Assembly (NCBI GenBank): GCA_028282865.1
Contig: JANQHA010000596.1
Span: 1-10,452, forward strand
Source: Oligoflexales bacterium
GTDB taxonomy: Bacteria > Bdellovibrionota_B > Oligoflexia > Oligoflexales > CACXFL01
Reading direction: 5' to 3'
Length of the DNA stretch: 10,452 bases
Every line of letters starts with the position of its first letter. Within the stretch, counting starts at the first letter, position 1. Below are positions 7,256 to 10,452 of the stretch, one piece after another. A program made the translations under genes and the position numbers. A model generated the notes under the pieces. The model did not search any database, was not told where the DNA came from, and saw only the letters and a list, made by a program, of their open reading frames with translations.

Positions 7256-8233
7256 CTATTTCTTAGCTAGTTTACGACGATACTTCCTGTAACGACGCGC
7301 ACCTTTTGCTCCAATAATTTCGTCGCTATTTAGCTCTTTAAGAACCTTCTCAATATTAACAATTCGATCCTCAACTGCAGGGTGCGTTTTGGCTAAAATG
7401 GTTTTAGGTTCACTCTTCTTCTTTTTTTTGGCTTTTATTTTACAGTCTTTTTTTGAAGACTTATTTTTTAACCGACATAGAAATTGACTGAACGAACCAG
7501 GATCATAGCCGGCACTGACATAGGTTCGTGTACCAAGTCCATCAGCCGCATACTCTTTTTCTGCGCCTAAGCCCTGCTCCAACATAACTGCCATTCCCGC
7601 TCCTGCTGCTTTCAAAATACTAAGGCCACCAGATCCTGCCGATAAATACTTGGCAACCAGATCACCAAAAGCAGACTCCTCGGGTTCTGGCCTCTGCCTA
7701 GCTTTTAAAATAGGGTTTTCTCTAAGCTCTTTATTTGCAATTTCGTTTGCTTTATCCATGTCTTCTTTCGACATATTGCGCAGGCGGTCAAACATATGCC
7801 GGTGGCCGACATGTGCAATCTCATGGGCTAACACTCCAGCTAATTCTGCTTCATTTTTTGCATGCTTGATAGATCCGGCAGTTACCATGATGTACCCCCC
7901 GGGACAAGCGAAAGCATTCACTATCTCTGAATCTATGATTTCAAACATATACCTTCGGTCAGGGTAGCTGCTATAACCTGCCAAATAAGAGCCTACACGG
8001 TTTACATACTCAAGCAGCTGAACGTTTTCTTGAGTTCCGTAAAACTGCAGTAAACGACCCGCCATGTTACGACCAATCTCTAGCTCGGCTTGAAATTCCT
8101 CGATTTTTTTTTGCCGTTCTATTTCTTCAGGACTTGCCTTTTTCTCTTTAGTCGTTGTACATGAGAAGACGACTACGCTCAGCATTCCAATCCAAGTAAC
8201 ACAAAGTACCGCACCAGATATCCGGAACCACAT
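7256..8233 (-). CDS. M48-family zinc metallopeptidase lipoprotein
   Basis: A 325-residue envelope metallopeptidase. A hydrophobic N-terminus ends in VFSC, a likely lipobox with Cys25 as lipid site. A charged helix follows (30-55), then the peptidase domain. The zinc site is HEIAH (137-141; His137 and His141 ligands, Glu138 catalytic) with the third ligand Glu227 in EYAAD. The segment VNAFACPGGYIMV (105-117) and the late THPAVEDRI (283-291) are also typical of the BepA/LoiP/Oma1-like group. In that group such enzymes degrade or help mature envelope proteins, so outer-membrane quality control is a reasonable inference. Oddities are a lysine-rich stretch (259-274, encoded by long A runs) between the active-site domain and the THP motif, and a very basic C-terminus. 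An AAGGGG site lies 9 bases before the ATG. It follows a secreted SH3-domain gene on the same strand. Confidence 0.9.
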   Translation of the reverse strand: MWFRISGAVLCVTWIGMLSVVVFSCTTTKEKKASPEEIERQKKIEEFQAELEIGRNMAGRLLQFYGTQENVQLLEYVNRVGSYLAGYSSYPDRRYMFEIIDSEIVNAFACPGGYIMVTAGSIKHAKNEAELAGVLAHEIAHVGHRHMFDRLRNMSKEDMDKANEIANKELRENPILKARQRPEPEESAFGDLVAKYLSAGSGGLSILKAAGAGMAVMLEQGLGAEKEYAADGLGTRTYVSAGYDPGSFSQFLCRLKNKSSKKDCKIKAKKKKKSEPKTILAKTHPAVEDRIVNIEKVLKELNSDEIIGAKGARRYRKYRRKLAKK

Positions 8234-8464
8234 AAAATAGTACCCCTTGTCAAAATGAGCCTCCTTATATTCTACAATAGATTTAGCTTTTTCTTAAGGA
8301 TCGCAGAGAAATTCAAGTATTCTGCATCCGCATAGTAACTGTGTCTTTTTCTAGCGGTACAGCGATGAAGCTCTTGATATTAAACTATCCCCGTGGCGAT
8401 CACTAGGGCCGCTGTGGATAGACTTATAAGTTACAAATTTACTCTTTAACCAGACATATTAAGT

Positions 8465-8487
8465 AGTGATTTAACATGTAAATCACT
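8465..8487 (-). terminator. Hairpin overlapping the SH3 gene stop codon
   Basis: AGTGATTTA (8465-8473) and TAAATCACT (8479-8487) form a perfect 9-bp stem around a 5-base loop. The stop codon of the SH3-domain gene lies in the arm at 8483-8485. No T-tract follows on the - strand, so termination is uncertain; it may instead be an attenuating or mRNA-protecting stem, or a protein site. The remaining leader to 8234 holds no gene I can see. Confidence 0.4.
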
Positions 8488-9013
8488 CGTCGTTGTAGCG
8501 TTTACCAACTTCTTCCATGATCAAATTCTCATGACGCCTGATTTTCTTGGCTGATACCTGGCGATCTTCCATCGCGTATACCATACGTAGATTTGGGGTT
8601 GTGTTACCTGCATAAGCAGTTTCTGAGCTTTCATCAAGTCCGCGGACGCCCATCACTGCAGATCTTGATCGGGCGGTTTTAACGCCGTCCATATCGCGGC
8701 TTTTATGAGCGGCATCTTTAATAGCATTACTTAAGGCTGATGAGCTAGAAGCCTTACGCCTTACCTTCATAAAAGCAACATAGCCAGTTTTAGAGTCCTC
8801 GACTTGGACGCGCCAATACATACCAGAACGCTCCGAGGCTTCTAAGGCCTGGCCTTTCTTAAGCTTTAAGATAACATTAGCCCGCTTCGAGGGCCTATCA
8901 AATACTTTGACACCGTCTTTTTTCGCAGCAATTGTAGCTGACATAGCCGTGACAGCAAACGTCATAGCCGCTAATACTGAAATCATTTTATATGCAAAGA
9001 TAACGATACGCAT
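8483..9013 (-). CDS. Secreted bacterial SH3-domain protein
   Basis: A 176-residue predicted exported protein. Residues 1-25 form a signal peptide (MRIVIFAYK, then a hydrophobic Ala/Val/Met core, cleavage after AMSA). Residues about 28-85 are a bacterial SH3 (SH3b) domain: KKDGVKVFDRPSKRANVI, then LKKGQALEA, YWRVQVED and TGYVAFMKV. Such domains commonly bind peptidoglycan or peptide partners in the periplasm. The remainder (86-176) is a Ser-rich linker followed by a charged region with AVMGVRGLDE and a helical tail (KKIRRHENLIMEEVGKRY), not assigned to a domain. The ATG at 9013 has a strong AAGGGGGAG site 4-5 bases upstream and a good promoter. It is followed by the M48 lipoprotein gene, so it may be a partner or adaptor of that peptidase (inference). 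Confidence 0.85.
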   Translation of the reverse strand: MRIVIFAYKMISVLAAMTFAVTAMSATIAAKKDGVKVFDRPSKRANVILKLKKGQALEASERSGMYWRVQVEDSKTGYVAFMKVRRKASSSSALSNAIKDAAHKSRDMDGVKTARSRSAVMGVRGLDESSETAYAGNTTPNLRMVYAMEDRQVSAKKIRRHENLIMEEVGKRYNDE

Positions 9014-9034
9014 TGATCTCCCCCTTTGCCTGTT

Positions 9035-9064
9035 ATTATACTATTCGGGTCCCGCTATTTTCAA
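9035..9064 (-). promoter_or_regulatory. Sigma-70-type promoter of the SH3-domain gene
   Basis: TTGAAA (9059-9064) and a perfect TATAAT (9035-9040) are 18 bases apart on the - strand. This is the best promoter in the window. It begins 7 bases past the tyrS stop and would start transcription near 9028, giving a 5' leader of about 15 bases that includes the Shine-Dalgarno. The spacer contains the small inverted repeat CGGG-T-CCCG (9046-9054), which might serve as an operator or be chance. Confidence 0.65.
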
Positions 9065-9070
9065 CTTAAC

Positions 9071-10309
9071 CTAATCCGAAATTCTTAAACGATAATAGTG
9101 CTTTTTGCCCTTTTTGATGAGAGCACCATCTTGGTCATTTAACTCAGAGCGGGCTATTTTAGCATTAATATCATTAACTTTTTTCCCGTTAATCGAGATA
9201 CCACCCTGTTTAACAAGCCGCCTAGCTTCTCCCTTTGAAGGAGCCGCACCAACCTCCATAAGTAATCCGATCACACCCATCTCAGAGCCATACTCAGCCG
9301 CCGAAATCGTAGTCTCCGGCTCGCTTCCAGAGCCACCTGCCCCTTGCTGGGAAGAAAATAGCTTATCAGCGGATTTCTTTGCCTTAGTGGCCTCTTCTTC
9401 TCCATGGACAATACTGGTCGCTTCATAGGCCAACCGGGTTTTTGCCTGATTGATATCAGCTCCTTCGAGTTTTTCGAGGCCTAAAACTTCATCCATTGGC
9501 AAAAATGTAAAATATCGCAAGCAAGGGCCAACCATATCGTCAGTCACATTACGCCAGTATTGGTAGTAATCGTAAGGAGGCGTAAGATTCGGGTCGATCC
9601 AAACGGCCCCTCCCTCTGTCTTGCCCATTTTCTTTCCTTCTGATGTCGTTAACAGTGGATTTGTCATGCAGTACGCTTGTTTCTGGATCACACGGCGCAC
9701 CAAATCCATTCCCGCTAGCATATTACTCCACTGATCATCGCCACCAAGTTGAACGGTACAATCTTGAGTTCTAAACAGGTGTAAAAAATCGTAACCCTGC
9801 AGCAGCATATAATTAAACTCTAAAAACGATAGCCCGGTTTCCATTCTAGATTTGAAACATTCGGCAGTCAGCATTCGGTTCACACTAAACTGGCTGCCGA
9901 TCTCACGAAGAAACTCCAAATAATTCAACGGACAAAGCCAGTCTGCATTATTTAAGATAATACCATCATCGGGAGAGTCGAATCGGATGAGACCTTGAAC
10001 CTGCTTCTGGAATTGTTCGATATTACGGCCTATCATATCTTCCGTAAGCATTTTTCTCATGCTAGTCTTTCCGGTCGGGTCGCCAATTAGAGCCGTGCCT
10101 CCTCCCATTAAGGCAATGGCTTTATGACCGGCTCTTTGCCACCTAGCTAGCAGCATCACCGGGATTAAGTGCCCAACATGTAGGCTGGAAGCCGTGGGGT
10201 CAAAGCCAACGTAAGCAGTTTGTTTTGTACCAACATGTGCCCGTAGTTCCTCTTCGTGGGTCAATTGCGCCACTAACCCACGTCCACGCATCTCTTCAAT
10301 AAAGTTCAT
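9071..10309 (-). CDS. tyrS: Tyrosyl-tRNA synthetase
   Basis: A complete 412-residue class I tyrosyl-tRNA synthetase (E. coli form 424), which charges tRNA-Tyr with tyrosine in the cytoplasm using ATP. Visible elements are YVGFDPTASSLHVGHL (33-48) with the HIGH-type motif HVGH and tyrosine-contacting Tyr33 and Asp37; FNYMLLQGYD (165-174) with the Tyr-x3-Gln-x2-Asp binding pattern; GGDDQWSN (189-196); and GKKMGKT (225-231), the KMSKS-type loop in the KMGKT variant. A Gly/Ser-rich linker (about 320-335) leads to the C-terminal S4 RNA-binding domain (about 347-405; GEARRLVKQGGISINGKKV contains its core). The ATG is preceded by AAGGAT at about 10 bases. No T-box-like leader could fit in the 64-base gap to the divergent neighbour. 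It appears intact and ordinary. Confidence 0.97.
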   Translation of the reverse strand: MNFIEEMRGRGLVAQLTHEEELRAHVGTKQTAYVGFDPTASSLHVGHLIPVMLLARWQRAGHKAIALMGGGTALIGDPTGKTSMRKMLTEDMIGRNIEQFQKQVQGLIRFDSPDDGIILNNADWLCPLNYLEFLREIGSQFSVNRMLTAECFKSRMETGLSFLEFNYMLLQGYDFLHLFRTQDCTVQLGGDDQWSNMLAGMDLVRRVIQKQAYCMTNPLLTTSEGKKMGKTEGGAVWIDPNLTPPYDYYQYWRNVTDDMVGPCLRYFTFLPMDEVLGLEKLEGADINQAKTRLAYEATSIVHGEEEATKAKKSADKLFSSQQGAGGSGSEPETTISAAEYGSEMGVIGLLMEVGAAPSKGEARRLVKQGGISINGKKVNDINAKIARSELNDQDGALIKKGKKHYYRLRISD

Positions 10310-10373
10310 AGCTAAGGTATCCTTAATACATCGATAGCAATATTTATTAGCGTACCATGGCTAGGGAATCAAC

Positions 10374-10452
10374 ATGAACAAACCATCAGCGGAAATCAAT
10401 CACTATATTTCTGATCCGAGCCAACTGCAGGCGCCACTTTTGATCCTTGGAG
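10374..10452 (+). CDS. Start of an unidentified gene (3' end outside window)
   Basis: An ATG at 10374 is preceded by AGGG with a 7-base spacer and opens a frame with no stop to the window edge, giving 26 residues: MNKPSAEINHYISDPSQLQA followed by PLLILG. The PLLILG strand would fit the strand preceding a nucleotide-binding loop, but the loop itself lies beyond the edge, so no function is assigned. It is divergent from tyrS across 64 bases. Confidence 0.5.
   Translation, partial: MNKPSAEINHYISDPSQLQAPLLILG

Noticed and set aside
8413..8421. TGTGGATAG, one base from a DnaA box
   Set aside because: A single imperfect site, with no cluster and no dnaA or other origin genes.
10314..10324. AAGG-TAT-CCTT inverted repeat before tyrS
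   Set aside because: Arms of only 4 bp, and it contains the tyrS Shine-Dalgarno; no support for an operator.

Overview
The window looks like a piece of a Gram-negative bacterial chromosome of moderate, slightly AT-leaning composition. Four or five products carry Sec-type or lipoprotein signal sequences, and one is a beta-barrel outer-membrane protein ending in Phe. The mix (FadL-like porin, M48 lipoprotein with an SH3-domain partner, several lineage-specific exported proteins) would suit a bdellovibrionotal/oligoflexian or deltaproteobacterial-type genome. That placement is inference only; no rRNA or other phylogenetic marker gene is present.

Layout. At the left edge is the 3' half of hutI (histidine degradation) on the + strand, ending at 663 in a hairpin. 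Everything from 721 to 10309 is on the - strand. In transcription order (right to left) it runs: tyrS; a secreted SH3-domain protein with a strong promoter just behind tyrS; an M48 metallopeptidase lipoprotein; a FadL/TodX-type outer-membrane protein; greA; then three exported proteins that are not housekeeping genes: an unrecognised putative lipoprotein, a six-repeat beta-propeller lipoprotein, and a large exported helical protein ending in a caspase/CHAT-like domain. At the right edge a + strand gene, divergent from tyrS, has just begun.

How the genes fit. tyrS, greA and hutI are ordinary metabolic or information genes. The SH3 protein, the M48 lipoprotein and the FadL-like protein could form an envelope-maintenance group. 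The block 721-5276 between hutI and greA looks accessory: three consecutive exported proteins, two without a recognised family and one with only a general fold. The most interesting gene is the caspase-like one. Its last about 200 residues show the alternating strand/helix pattern of clan CD peptidases, with a candidate His-Cys dyad, behind a helical-repeat N-terminal region and a signal peptide. Its likely start is a GTG at 3039, with a candidate promoter and a perfect 14-bp palindrome just upstream.

No tRNA, rRNA, CRISPR array, insertion sequence, prophage gene or replication origin was seen. Intergenic regions are short, except 8234-8482 and the region 3040-3338.
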